Source: Desulfamplus sp.
GTDB lineage: Bacteria; Desulfobacterota; Desulfobacteria; Desulfobacterales; Desulfobacteraceae
Direction of reading: 5' to 3'
NCBI GenBank assembly: GCA_015232935.1
Contig: JADFYT010000011.1
Coordinates: 1 to 21,285, forward strand
DNA: 21,285 nucleotides
The notes below the pieces were generated by a model. The model was given only the letters and a program-made list of their open reading frames with translations, made no database searches and was not told the origin of the DNA. Each line of letters starts with the position of its first letter. The stretch's first letter is position 1. The translations under genes and the position numbers were made by a program. Positions 1 to 7,516 of this stretch are shown piece by piece.

Positions 1-232
1 GGGGAAAATACGGTTCATACCACTTCTTTACGTTTTCATCGGTAATGATTACCGCTTCTTTTCCCTCAGGCAGGTAGTTGGCGACATTTTTAATCGACTC
101 TCCCACATGTATCTTAGATATCCCCTGACTTCCCTGAACTTCAATTGTTTTCACATGTATCCCCGGATTCCCACTGATTTCTACTGTTTTCATGGATGTT
201 CCCTGAGCGGCCTGAACCTCAATTGTTTCCAC
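1..232 (-). CDS. aroB: 3-dehydroquinate synthase, N-terminal part (3' end off the window)
   Basis: AroB converts DAHP to 3-dehydroquinate, the second step of the shikimate pathway, using NAD and a divalent metal. Only about 77 codons are visible. The stretch reading SKIHVGESIKNV, then LPEGKEAVIITDENVKKWYE, matches the beginning of the family (N-terminal strand, then the first Rossmann strand and helix). I chose the GTG at 232 because AGGAG (243-239) lies 6 nt before it. It overlaps the end of the DAHP synthase gene by 14 nt, which suggests translational coupling. Alternative starts in the same frame are ATG 253, ATG 193 and GTG 154. GTG 154 would give an N-terminus of usual length, so the residues before it look like an added extension made of repeats. 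Gene identity is inferred from the N-terminus and the aroF neighbour; the catalytic residues lie outside the window. Confidence 0.8.
   Translation of the reverse strand, partial: METIEVQAAQGTSMKTVEISGNPGIHVKTIEVQGSQGISKIHVGESIKNVANYLPEGKEAVIITDENVKKWYEPYFP
116..232 (-). repeat. three 39-bp degenerate tandem repeats at the aroF/aroB junction
   Basis: Read on the minus strand, units 232-194, 193-155 and 154-116 encode VETIEVQAAQGTS, MKTVEISGNPGIH and VKTIEVQGSQGIS. Each unit opens with a possible start codon (GTG, ATG, GTG). Units 1 and 3 are the most alike in DNA. The aroF stop codon (221-219) lies inside unit 1. Confidence 0.8.
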
Positions 233-1241
233 AGCACGCTCCTGTAATGGCATGGATGCTGTTGACCATTTTCATGAGTTTTTCAAACTGTGGGGGATAT
301 AGTGACTGTGCCCCATCGCTCATGGCCTCATCAGGCTTATGGTGCACCTCAACCATCAGGCCGTCAGATCCAACAGCCACGGACGCACATGTCAGGGGGA
401 TAACCTGATCTCTTACTCCTGCCGCATGACTTGGATCAATTATAATGGGAAGATGACTCTCTTTTTTCACCGCAGGCACCACAGAAAGATCAAGGGTGTT
501 TCTGCTGTGACGCACAAAAGTCCTGACTCCCCGCTCGCACAAAATCACCTGGCTGTTTCCCTCTTCCATGATATATTCCGCTGCCATGAGCCACTCCTGA
601 AGCATCGCGGACATGCCGCGTTTGAGAATAACCGGTTTTCTTGATTTTCCCGCCCGTTTAAGAAGGCTGAAGTTCTGCATGTTTCGTGTTCCTATCTGCA
701 CCACATCCGCATACTCCTCCACAAGATCAAAGTTCTCAATGTCCATAACTTCCGTGGCAACGGGCAAGCCGGTCTTCTCCCGAACCTTTGCAAGAATTTC
801 AAGCCCCTGTTTTCCAAGCCCCTGAAAATCATAAGGAGAAGTTCTGGGTTTGAATGCTCCTCCCCGGAACATGGCTGCTCCTGCTTTTTTTACCAGTTCC
901 GCAATGGTAATTGCCTGTTCTTCGCTCTCAATGGCACAAGGACCCGCAATCACCGGCATTGAGCCATCTCCGAACAGAACGCTGCCAACTTTAACAACAG
1001 TATTCTCGTTTTGAAATTCACGGCTTACCAGCTTATAAGGTTTTGTCACCGGAATAACCTCCTTGACACCTTCAAGCCCCAGGAAATGACCGGCATCGAC
1101 TGATCCTTTATTATACAAAATTCCTATCGAGACCCGATCTCCGCCAGGAATAGGTCGTGCGGTATATCCACGTTTTTCAGCAGCATTGACAACACCCTGG
1201 ACACTTTCGTCTGTCGCACCTTTTTTCATGACAATCAGCAT
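219..1241 (-). CDS. aroF: 3-deoxy-7-phosphoheptulonate (DAHP) synthase, type I-beta
   Basis: This enzyme condenses phosphoenolpyruvate with erythrose 4-phosphate, the first committed step to chorismate and the aromatic amino acids. The 340 residues have the layout of the Thermotoga-type enzyme. A ferredoxin-like N-terminal domain (about 1-70), which gives feedback control by aromatic amino acids in characterised relatives, precedes the TIM barrel (about 75-335). Visible motifs are GPCAIES (Cys102), FRGGAFKPRTSPY (Lys131), IGTRNMQNF, KRGM, CERGVRTF, DPSHAAG (His272), EVH (Glu298) and SDGAQSL (Asp309). Cys102, His272, Glu298 and Asp309 fit the four metal ligands. The start is supported by AAAGGAG about 7 nt upstream. 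The last residues (ACCGNN) and the stop codon are written by sequence belonging to the aroB start repeat, so the C-terminus may have been remade by that duplication. Confidence 0.96.
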   Translation of the reverse strand: MLIVMKKGATDESVQGVVNAAEKRGYTARPIPGGDRVSIGILYNKGSVDAGHFLGLEGVKEVIPVTKPYKLVSREFQNENTVVKVGSVLFGDGSMPVIAGPCAIESEEQAITIAELVKKAGAAMFRGGAFKPRTSPYDFQGLGKQGLEILAKVREKTGLPVATEVMDIENFDLVEEYADVVQIGTRNMQNFSLLKRAGKSRKPVILKRGMSAMLQEWLMAAEYIMEEGNSQVILCERGVRTFVRHSRNTLDLSVVPAVKKESHLPIIIDPSHAAGVRDQVIPLTCASVAVGSDGLMVEVHHKPDEAMSDGAQSLYPPQFEKLMKMVNSIHAITGACCGNN

Positions 1242-1410
1242 TATTTTCTCCTTTGATAAATTTCTATCTAATACAGCAGTTATCCCTGATTTTCTATAAA
1301 TTCTTATGGATTACTATGGATTCAGGCTGAAATTGAATACTATTTATGGATTGTGAATGCAACAGCAAATTATTTTTGCAAAAAAACTGTTTTTTGTTCA
1401 TAATCATAAA

Positions 1411-1494
1411 ATCCAGCCAGAAAAAAGCAATTTTCAGGATCAAGCCAGAAAACAGCAAATATTAGAATCAAGCCACAACAACTATTTCAAGCCC
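1411..1494 (+). repeat. three 28-bp degenerate direct repeats in the protease leader
   Basis: The 9-mer ATCMAGCCA recurs at 1411, 1439 and 1467, an exact 28-bp spacing, and is followed in the first two units by AGAAAA and AGCAA. The region lies just upstream of the protease start. The period is not a multiple of three, which argues against coding although the frame happens to be open. Further upstream, ATGGATT occurs three times (about 1306, 1316 and 1346). Confidence 0.6.
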
Positions 1495-1509
1495 CAAAAA
1501 CTATTATTT

Positions 1510-1517
1510 AAGGAGGT
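1510..1517 (+). promoter_or_regulatory. ribosome binding site that fixes the protease start
   Basis: AAGGAGGT lies 4 nt before ATG 1522, which begins a clear signal peptide. No comparable site precedes the upstream in-frame ATG at 1357. Confidence 0.85.
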
Positions 1518-1521
1518 AGTC

Positions 1522-4185
1522 ATGAAAAAACTGTTTATCATTCTTTTTTCGGTATTGTTTCTTTTACCGGCCAAGGCAAGGTCAGACTGTGCAACGATCA
1601 GCAGTAATTTGACACTTGATATTCCATGCATGGAATTTTCAGGAAACAGATTTGGTGTTCTTCTTGATCTTTACAAAAATCCCTCTGATACCGGCAACTT
1701 GTATTTCAAGCTGGGCAATCTCCCCGCCTCACAGTCAACCTCGTCCTGTGCCTTTCTTGACAGCAGCCTCAATATTAATGTCACCTGCATTTCATACCAG
1801 GGGCTTAACTATTCACTGTCTCTTCAATACTATGCCAATCCCAATGATACTCAATGGTATTACTGGAAACTTACAGGTGCGGCTCCTGCCGGAGATGGTC
1901 AGAACCGTAAACCTGTGGCAGAGTCAATCTCTCTTGATGTGGATTCCACTGTCCCTTACATTGAACAGAAACTGTCCGCATACGACCCTGACAACGACAC
2001 CATCAACTATGAGCTGGTCTCGCCCGCTTCAGGAACCGGTTACTCATCAGCCTATATAAACCCCAATGGCAAGCTCTATCTGACCCATATGCCAGCAGGC
2101 AACAACAGGTTCAGCATCTCCTACAGGGTAAGCGACGGCCAGTTGTTCAGTGATCAGGCAAGAGTGGATGTCAAGGTCAACTATCTTTCAGACAGCGACA
2201 AAAACACGGGAAGAAACGATGTCTCGGCATCTGACTACGCACAGTTTGTATTGAGTGACTATAACAGTACTCTGTTTGGTAGAATCGGAGATCAGCCAAC
2301 CGTGCCAAGATCCATTGATCTTAGTCCAAACTTTCCGGTTCCGGGTGATCAGGGCAATCAAAGCAGTTGTGTGGGTTGGGCAATAGCATATGCCTTGAAA
2401 TCCTACCAGGAAAAGGTTGAGATAGGATGGGCTCTCAACACCGACTCTCACCGGTTCAGCCCTGCGTTTATCTACAACCAGATTAACGGGGGGCAGGATC
2501 GAGGTTCCTATATTTATGAAGCTCTGCAGCTTGCGGTTGACAAAGGGGTGGCAACCTCTGCGTCAATGCCCTATCGTGTGAATGATTACCGCACACAGCC
2601 CTCTGCCGCAGCATTTGCCGAAGCCTCAAAATTCAAGGCCGCAAGCTGGAAAAGAATGAATGACACATCCCAGATAAAGGCGGCACTTGCAAACCGCAAA
2701 CCTGTTGTAGGTGGAATCGCCGTATATGAACAGTTGATGAATCTTTCAGGTGCCAATTCCGTTTATAATACAGCTTCAGGAAATAATCAGGGAGGTCATG
2801 CTATCACTATTGTGGGATATGATGATGATAAATACGGAGGTGCATTCAAGGTTATAAACTCCTGGAGTAATAATTGGGGAGACCAGGGATATTTCTGGAT
2901 GCCCTATAACTTTGCGGCAAACGGCATTCTCTCGGAAGCCTATGTACTTGAAGATGCTGAAAACAGTGTCAATGTTGTCCCTGTAGATCCGGAACCAACA
3001 GAACCGGAACCTGACTATAACACTCTTCCCAACCTTACAGTGGAAGACTGGAACGCAAACTATGATCCTCGTCCAAGAGGAGCGGGCTCATTGACCTACA
3101 GCGTCATAAACAATGGGCCAGGGACAGCACCGGCAGGAGCGGATATCAATCTTATGCTCTCGGACAATCGTGACATTACAACCAGCGACTATTATGTGGT
3201 ATATGAAACCATTCCCTTTGATCTTAAGACAGGGGAGAGTGTTTACAGAGATGAAGAGATTGCCATACCCTTTAATTTTCCTGATCAGTTACCTTCAGGC
3301 ACCTATTACATGGCCTTGTGGGTTGATGATCTTGATGTTTTGCAGGAATCCAATGAAAACGACAATATATCCGCGGGAAATGATACAATATCCGTTCAGA
3401 ACACTCTTCCTGATCTTCAGGTAAAAACATGGTACGCAGAGTGGGATGGATATGGAAAAGGGGTTCTGACCTATGAGGTTGTTAACAACGGTGCCTCTGC
3501 CACAACAAGTATGGACTGGTATATAAATCTGATCCTGGATCAGGATCAGGTTGCAGGTAATGGAAACGAGCTGTTTCTGTTCTATGAGCCGACCAATTTT
3601 ATCCTTCCAAAAGGCAATTATATTTATCGAAGAGCAGGAGAGAACCCTGCCTATTTTAATTTGTATGAGACCTATGATGGCTATTCTGTCCCATCAGGTA
3701 CCTATTACATGGCTTTGTGGGTGGATGATATGGACGCGGAAGCCGAGAGCAACGAGCTGAACAACGGCTCATACAGTTGGGGTACGGTCAATGTTTGGGA
3801 CACGGCAGACTATTATTACGGTACGCAACGCTCTGGTCTTGAGAGATCCGGAACAGATAAAGCAACTCCAGGAGCCGTGGATGGAACTGCTGATACAGGT
3901 GACACAGCCGCAGTTTCAAATGGAGATACAGACGGTTCTGGTAAAGCTTACAACGGAAAGAAACTGCCTCCAGCCGATGTTGTATGGAAAAAGGTCGAGA
4001 TCACCCGTATGGGAAATGGCGGTACCAGAATGAAAGTTCTTGAGCCTAAAATCGGGGAGCAGATGAGCGGTGAGGACGCTACTGGCAAAAATGGCAATGA
4101 AGAGGATAATACCATATATTCCAAGACCATTTCAGCCAGGGCAAAGGTGATTTTCCCGACCACATCATCAAAACCGATGCCTTAA
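1522..4185 (+). CDS. secreted papain-like (C1 family) cysteine protease with CARDB-type repeats
   Basis: An 887-residue exported protein. Residues 1-21 are a Sec signal peptide (basic MKK, then a hydrophobic core). Residues about 22-125 hold two copies of a roughly 48-residue Cys-containing motif ending in YFKL or YWKL. Residues about 128-221 resemble a cadherin/Ig-like fold (DPDNDTINYEL, YRVSDGQ). The C1 peptidase domain (about 262-480) has Gln277 and Cys283 in DQGNQSSCVGWA, His426 in GGHAITIVGYD and Asn446 in VINSWSNNWGDQGYF, so the papain oxyanion Gln, nucleophile, His and Asn are all present. Two CARDB-like beta domains follow (about 502-625 and 628-760), both containing YYMALWVDD. The tail is rich in Gly, Ser, Thr and Asp. 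No C-terminal anchor is seen, so release or surface association through the beta domains is likely. The target is unknown. A terminator-like hairpin separates it from the next gene. Confidence 0.9.
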   Translation: MKKLFIILFSVLFLLPAKARSDCATISSNLTLDIPCMEFSGNRFGVLLDLYKNPSDTGNLYFKLGNLPASQSTSSCAFLDSSLNINVTCISYQGLNYSLSLQYYANPNDTQWYYWKLTGAAPAGDGQNRKPVAESISLDVDSTVPYIEQKLSAYDPDNDTINYELVSPASGTGYSSAYINPNGKLYLTHMPAGNNRFSISYRVSDGQLFSDQARVDVKVNYLSDSDKNTGRNDVSASDYAQFVLSDYNSTLFGRIGDQPTVPRSIDLSPNFPVPGDQGNQSSCVGWAIAYALKSYQEKVEIGWALNTDSHRFSPAFIYNQINGGQDRGSYIYEALQLAVDKGVATSASMPYRVNDYRTQPSAAAFAEASKFKAASWKRMNDTSQIKAALANRKPVVGGIAVYEQLMNLSGANSVYNTASGNNQGGHAITIVGYDDDKYGGAFKVINSWSNNWGDQGYFWMPYNFAANGILSEAYVLEDAENSVNVVPVDPEPTEPEPDYNTLPNLTVEDWNANYDPRPRGAGSLTYSVINNGPGTAPAGADINLMLSDNRDITTSDYYVVYETIPFDLKTGESVYRDEEIAIPFNFPDQLPSGTYYMALWVDDLDVLQESNENDNISAGNDTISVQNTLPDLQVKTWYAEWDGYGKGVLTYEVVNNGASATTSMDWYINLILDQDQVAGNGNELFLFYEPTNFILPKGNYIYRRAGENPAYFNLYETYDGYSVPSGTYYMALWVDDMDAEAESNELNNGSYSWGTVNVWDTADYYYGTQRSGLERSGTDKATPGAVDGTADTGDTAAVSNGDTDGSGKAYNGKKLPPADVVWKKVEITRMGNGGTRMKVLEPKIGEQMSGEDATGKNGNEEDNTIYSKTISARAKVIFPTTSSKPMP

Positions 4186-4218
4186 ATTAATCATGACAGC
4201 CTGAATATTTAAACAGCT

Positions 4219-4249
4219 AACGGGGGTAATCAGAAGCATTACCCCCGTT
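4219..4249 (+). terminator. hairpin after the protease gene, probable terminator
   Basis: Perfect 12-bp stem, AACGGGGGTAAT (4219-4230) with ATTACCCCCGTT (4238-4249), and a 7-nt loop. Only a short T run follows on the plus strand, so it is a strong stem with a weak U tract. It sits between the protease stop and the lipoprotein start. Confidence 0.7.
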
Positions 4250-4274
4250 TAAAAAAACAAGGGGAAACAGTCCA

Positions 4275-4565
4275 GTGTTTAAAAAAAAGTTACTATATTT
4301 AATATGCCTTTTATCAGCCTTTATTTTCATTGTTGCCTGCAAGGAAAACAGAGCAGGGGAGAACAAGGAGACAACTGCTTCAGAAAACAACTCAAAACCA
4401 TCAATGGCAAATCCTGCCGCAACCCGTTGTGTTAACAATGGATACACCCTTGAACCGATAATTGAAAACGGAGTTAATGTAGATTATCTGTGCGTTAATC
4501 CTGAAACCGGCCTTAAATGTGAAATATGGAAATACTTCAGGCAAGAGTGCTCTCTTGAACCCTGA
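4275..4565 (+). CDS. small DUF333-like lipoprotein
   Basis: A 96-residue protein with a lipoprotein signal: MFKKK, a hydrophobic core, and lipobox IVAC with Cys22 as the predicted lipidated residue. Lys at position +2 argues for the outer membrane under the usual Lol rule. After a Glu/Asn/Ser-rich spacer, residues about 45-93 match the DUF333 pattern (NPAATRCVNNGYTLEP, then YLCVNPETGLKCEIWKYFRQEC), a small Cys-rich fold found in envelope lipoproteins, some loosely annotated as haemolysin-like. Four Cys in that domain could form disulfides. The start is GTG, preceded by AAGGGG about 10 nt upstream. Because a hairpin lies between it and the protease, it may have its own promoter. Its function is unknown. 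Confidence 0.82.
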   Translation: MFKKKLLYLICLLSAFIFIVACKENRAGENKETTASENNSKPSMANPAATRCVNNGYTLEPIIENGVNVDYLCVNPETGLKCEIWKYFRQECSLEP

Positions 4566-4649
4566 ATTTCATACAGACAAAAAGACAGGAAAAAAACAGA
4601 TAGGAGTACAGACAGTTAGACAGAACAGAAAAGGACAACAGATACCGTA

Positions 4650-5915
4650 ATGAGCACAAAACAAATTACTGTAATTGACCAGACTATCAGAGAAGGGATG
4701 CAGCACAGAGGGATTGTATTCTCAAAGGAGCAGCGAAAAGCCATTCTTGAATTCCAGGAGGAGCTTGGCGTGGATATCTGTCAGGCCGGATACGCTCCTG
4801 CCCATATTACAGAGCAGGAGCATATCAGATATCTCAATCAGGTTGTGCATCAAAATGGATATGCAATCAGGGTGGCAGGGATGGGAAGAGCATCAATCCG
4901 TGATGTGGATTCTCTTGTCATGACCGGGGTTGCTGATTTTCATCTTCATGCAAATATCCAGACAGGGGCAGATGAAGAAGAGATCCATAAGAGTTTAAAT
5001 AAAATAGGGGCGGCTGTTCAAGAACTCAGATCAAGAGTTCCAGACTCACGGATCTCGATTGCGATTCTTGATATCGGAGCGTTTTCAGGCGGAGTCTCTC
5101 CTGCCGTAAGAGATTCATCAAACTCCTGGCAAGTGCTTGAAAGAGTCTCGTATTTTCTCGCAAGAGAGATCGGGATTGACATATTGTCGCTGCCTGACAC
5201 ATCAGGTATCATGTCGCCAGATGACTTTTACGATGCTGTAAGCAAGATTGTTTCCAAACTTGACGACACCCTTGAATTTTCAGAATCAGATATATCCCAA
5301 ACTCTTGACTTTGAGGAGATTGATTGTGAAGAGCTCACAGCTTCGGTACGCACAAAGATCAGCGTCCACTGCCACAATGATCTTGGAATGGCTTCTGCCA
5401 ATACTTTGATGGGTGTAAAGGCAGGGGCAACCGTGGTGGAACTTTCGGCTCTGGGGATCGGAGAGAGAAACGGTATCGGAGATCTCTTTACAGTGGCACA
5501 GTTCCTCAAAAATCAGGGCTATGAAATAAGGCTTGATACAGACAATATAAATTTGTTCAAGGCATATTACCAGTATGTAAGCGATATCTGTAAAACTCAG
5601 ACCGGAGAGGCTCTGCTTAACTATAACACTCCTTTTTTTGGAGCAGCTTCGAGAACCCATGTTGCCGGCACACATGCGGGTGCTAATTTTGGGATTTTTA
5701 AGAAAGACTATAATCTGCCAGAAGAGTATTTCCTCAACGTTCTTTGCGGCAGAGACCTTGTAAAGAGATATCTTGAGTCAATGGAAATTGATTTTGAGCC
5801 GGAGCGACTTCACAAGATTACAGAAGAGATAAAATCACAAAGTGCCAGTCTTGGCAGATGTCTTGCAAAAGAGGAGATCATTGCCATAAAACATAAAACC
5901 TTGTTGGCCTTATAG
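4650..5915 (+). CDS. DRE-TIM metallolyase (HMG-CoA lyase / isopropylmalate synthase superfamily), substrate unknown
   Basis: A 421-residue TIM-barrel enzyme. The superfamily signature is clear: DQTIREGMQ (Asp10, Arg14, Glu15) near the N-terminus, HCHNDLGMA with metal ligands His240 and His242, and GIGERNGIG. Family members make or break a C-C bond next to a carboxylate or acyl-CoA (isopropylmalate, homocitrate and citramalate synthases, HMG-CoA lyase). There is no C-terminal LeuA regulatory domain. An acidic insertion (residues about 200-232, rich in Glu, Asp and Ser) sits before the strand carrying HCHND, and GERNGIG replaces the more usual GERAGN, so it is unlikely to be a standard LeuA. 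No neighbour names a pathway. A T-poor, A/G-rich leader with ACAGA-like repeats precedes it, and the ribosome binding site (GGA, about 15 nt away) is weak. The family is certain; the reaction is not. Confidence 0.85.
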   Translation: MSTKQITVIDQTIREGMQHRGIVFSKEQRKAILEFQEELGVDICQAGYAPAHITEQEHIRYLNQVVHQNGYAIRVAGMGRASIRDVDSLVMTGVADFHLHANIQTGADEEEIHKSLNKIGAAVQELRSRVPDSRISIAILDIGAFSGGVSPAVRDSSNSWQVLERVSYFLAREIGIDILSLPDTSGIMSPDDFYDAVSKIVSKLDDTLEFSESDISQTLDFEEIDCEELTASVRTKISVHCHNDLGMASANTLMGVKAGATVVELSALGIGERNGIGDLFTVAQFLKNQGYEIRLDTDNINLFKAYYQYVSDICKTQTGEALLNYNTPFFGAASRTHVAGTHAGANFGIFKKDYNLPEEYFLNVLCGRDLVKRYLESMEIDFEPERLHKITEEIKSQSASLGRCLAKEEIIAIKHKTLLAL

Positions 5916-5928
5916 CTGAAATGCGGGG

Positions 5929-6168
5929 TTAAAACTTTTGATTGGAAACCAATGTCCTTAGGCGTTCAGATAACCAGATTTTTATAATAGACTGACGAGT
6001 TACACCTACACGACCAGCTTCTTTGTCCAATAACTCAATCATCCAGAGCGGGAAATCAATATTAACACGCTTCTGATTTTGCATGGTTCGCTTGCTTTTG
6101 GAGATATCCAAATCATTGATAATGTAATCTCCATCATCAAATTTTTTATCAAATTCTTCAGCTTTCAT
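5929..6168 (-). CDS. brnA: BrnA-family antitoxin
   Basis: A 79-residue protein with the typical BrnA N-terminus (EEFDKKFDDGDYI, then LDISKSKR) and a C-terminal ribbon-helix-helix region (KRVNIDFPLWMIELLDKEA, then GVTRQSIIKIWLSERL). BrnA dimers bind DNA through this fold, neutralise BrnT and repress their own operon. Its ATG overlaps the end of brnT by 11 nt, and AGGAGG lies about 9 nt upstream inside brnT, so translation is probably coupled. The gene converges with the metallolyase gene, only 13 nt away, and no terminator hairpin is visible between them. Confidence 0.92.
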   Translation of the reverse strand: MKAEEFDKKFDDGDYIINDLDISKSKRTMQNQKRVNIDFPLWMIELLDKEAGRVGVTRQSIIKIWLSERLRTLVSNQKF

Positions 6169-6418
6169 ATAAATTTTCCTCCTCTTTTCGAGCTCTGCGA
6201 ACAGAAATGATTCTAATGTTGCTCCCTCTATATGTGATTACGCCAGACCAACATTTCCCATCAATCATGCCTATTACCATAAAACGGGGTTCATCTATTG
6301 TTTTAGCTGGAATTTCAAGCAAATCCAAATCATTCCAAAGCTGCTGTGCATCCTCAAAATCAATGCCGTGCTTTTCCAGATTTATCAGGCTCTTTACTTT
6401 ATCAAATTCAAACTTCAT
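6158..6418 (-). CDS. brnT: BrnT-family ribonuclease toxin
   Basis: An 86-residue RelE-like toxin of the type II BrnT/BrnA system. It cleaves RNA and inhibits translation in characterised relatives. Family landmarks: MKFEFDKVKS, NLEKHGIDFEDA, then WSGVITYRG and IRIISVRRARKEEE near the C-terminus. I chose ATG 6418; a TTG at 6421 directly before it is possible. AGGAAAG lies 9-12 nt upstream. The gene order, toxin before antitoxin, is the usual one for brnTA. The upstream gap (6419-6512) should hold the promoter and BrnA operator, but I could not define them. Confidence 0.92.
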   Translation of the reverse strand: MKFEFDKVKSLINLEKHGIDFEDAQQLWNDLDLLEIPAKTIDEPRFMVIGMIDGKCWSGVITYRGSNIRIISVRRARKEEENLYES

Positions 6419-6512
6419 CAATGCTTTCCTGCTTATATAGCGTATAATTTAAATGATATCCGATGAAATGCTGTGTAAATATCCTATATGCTTATTCAAT
6501 CAGCCGGAAAAA

Positions 6513-7421
6513 TCACTTTGAAATAAAATTTTTAACTTTTGATAAAAGATTTTGTTTTACATTGACCATCAAAAACAGGTCTCCGTTTTCTCCTGTATCA
6601 GCACTTGGAAAGCCCGCACCCTTGAGCCTTATTTTATGGCCGTTCTGGATGTTTTCCGGAATTTTTACAATCAGCTTCTTGTCCTTATGCTGATGGTAAT
6701 AGGCATATGGTCCGCCTCTCTTTGCATGGGAAGCGGACAGCGTTATGGTATCGTGAATATCTCCTCTGTTGGCGGCATGAAGCTCGTTAAGAGTGTTCAC
6801 ACCGGCATTTAACAGCTTGTCCACCGCTTTTTTCATTATTTTACTGCCAACATCACGCAATACCTTCTGATGAAATTTCAACTTCGGGGCAGTCTCGCTC
6901 CTGTTATCCAGATCTCCCCATGGAGCCTGGCCGCCTGAAACATAATCACTGCTTTGCTGCTGCCCGAATGTTTCCCGTCTCAAACCGTTATGTGGCTGAG
7001 TGCCAAAGGTGCCAAAAAAGAAAAAGCTTGAGCCGCCCATATCTGTGCTTCTGCCACTGATATTTACATTGCTGAAAAGATCATTCAATCCCCTGATGCC
7101 AAAACTCTGTGCGATCTCCTGGAAAATTTTCTCAATATCAGAGTTTCTCAAGATATCATCATAGGTGTTATTCTGGCGGAATCTTCCGGCCGCATCTTCG
7201 CCAAAACGATCCCTTAACATATCATACTCCCTTTTTTTGTCCGGATTTGAAAGAACCGCATAAGCTTCATTAAGGGCTGCCATTTTTTCAGAGGCGTGCA
7301 TGTCATCAGGGTTTCTATCTGGATGGTATTTTATGGCAAGGGTTTTATATGCCTTCTTTATCTCGGAAGGGGTTGCTCTCTTGTCAAGAGCAAGTATTTT
7401 GTAGTAATCCTGGGTTTGCAT
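6513..7421 (-). CDS. J-domain (DnaJ-like) co-chaperone without zinc finger
   Basis: A 302-residue Hsp40 protein. The J domain (residues about 4-70) has the HPD triad at 33-35, which stimulates Hsp70 (DnaK) ATPase activity. A poorly conserved middle follows, with an odd FFFFGTFG patch near 131-138 in place of a long Gly/Phe region. Residues about 245-295 resemble the last DnaJ beta domain (LIVKIPENIQNGHKIRLKGAG, split here by description only at its end, then DLFLMVNVK). There are no CxxCxGxG repeats, so it is not canonical DnaJ but a type II or III relative. The start has a GAGAG-type site upstream. It lies downstream of the hemerythrin-GGDEF gene with a gap of about 95 nt and may be co-transcribed. 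No dnaK or grpE is adjacent, so the client is unknown. Confidence 0.88.
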   Translation of the reverse strand: MQTQDYYKILALDKRATPSEIKKAYKTLAIKYHPDRNPDDMHASEKMAALNEAYAVLSNPDKKREYDMLRDRFGEDAAGRFRQNNTYDDILRNSDIEKIFQEIAQSFGIRGLNDLFSNVNISGRSTDMGGSSFFFFGTFGTQPHNGLRRETFGQQQSSDYVSGGQAPWGDLDNRSETAPKLKFHQKVLRDVGSKIMKKAVDKLLNAGVNTLNELHAANRGDIHDTITLSASHAKRGGPYAYYHQHKDKKLIVKIPENIQNGHKIRLKGAGFPSADTGENGDLFLMVNVKQNLLSKVKNFISK

Positions 7422-7516
7422 TGGTACTCTCTGTCGGTTTAATCTCGTTTATATTGATAAAAATCAGAAGGCATTTTCATGGTTTAAAAATGGATAGACG
7501 CACTCTCCGCAAAATA

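Noticed and set aside
1357..1521. Upstream extension of the protease reading frame
   Set aside because: The strong ribosome site and signal peptide place the start at 1522, and the extension consists of 28-bp repeats whose period is not a multiple of three.
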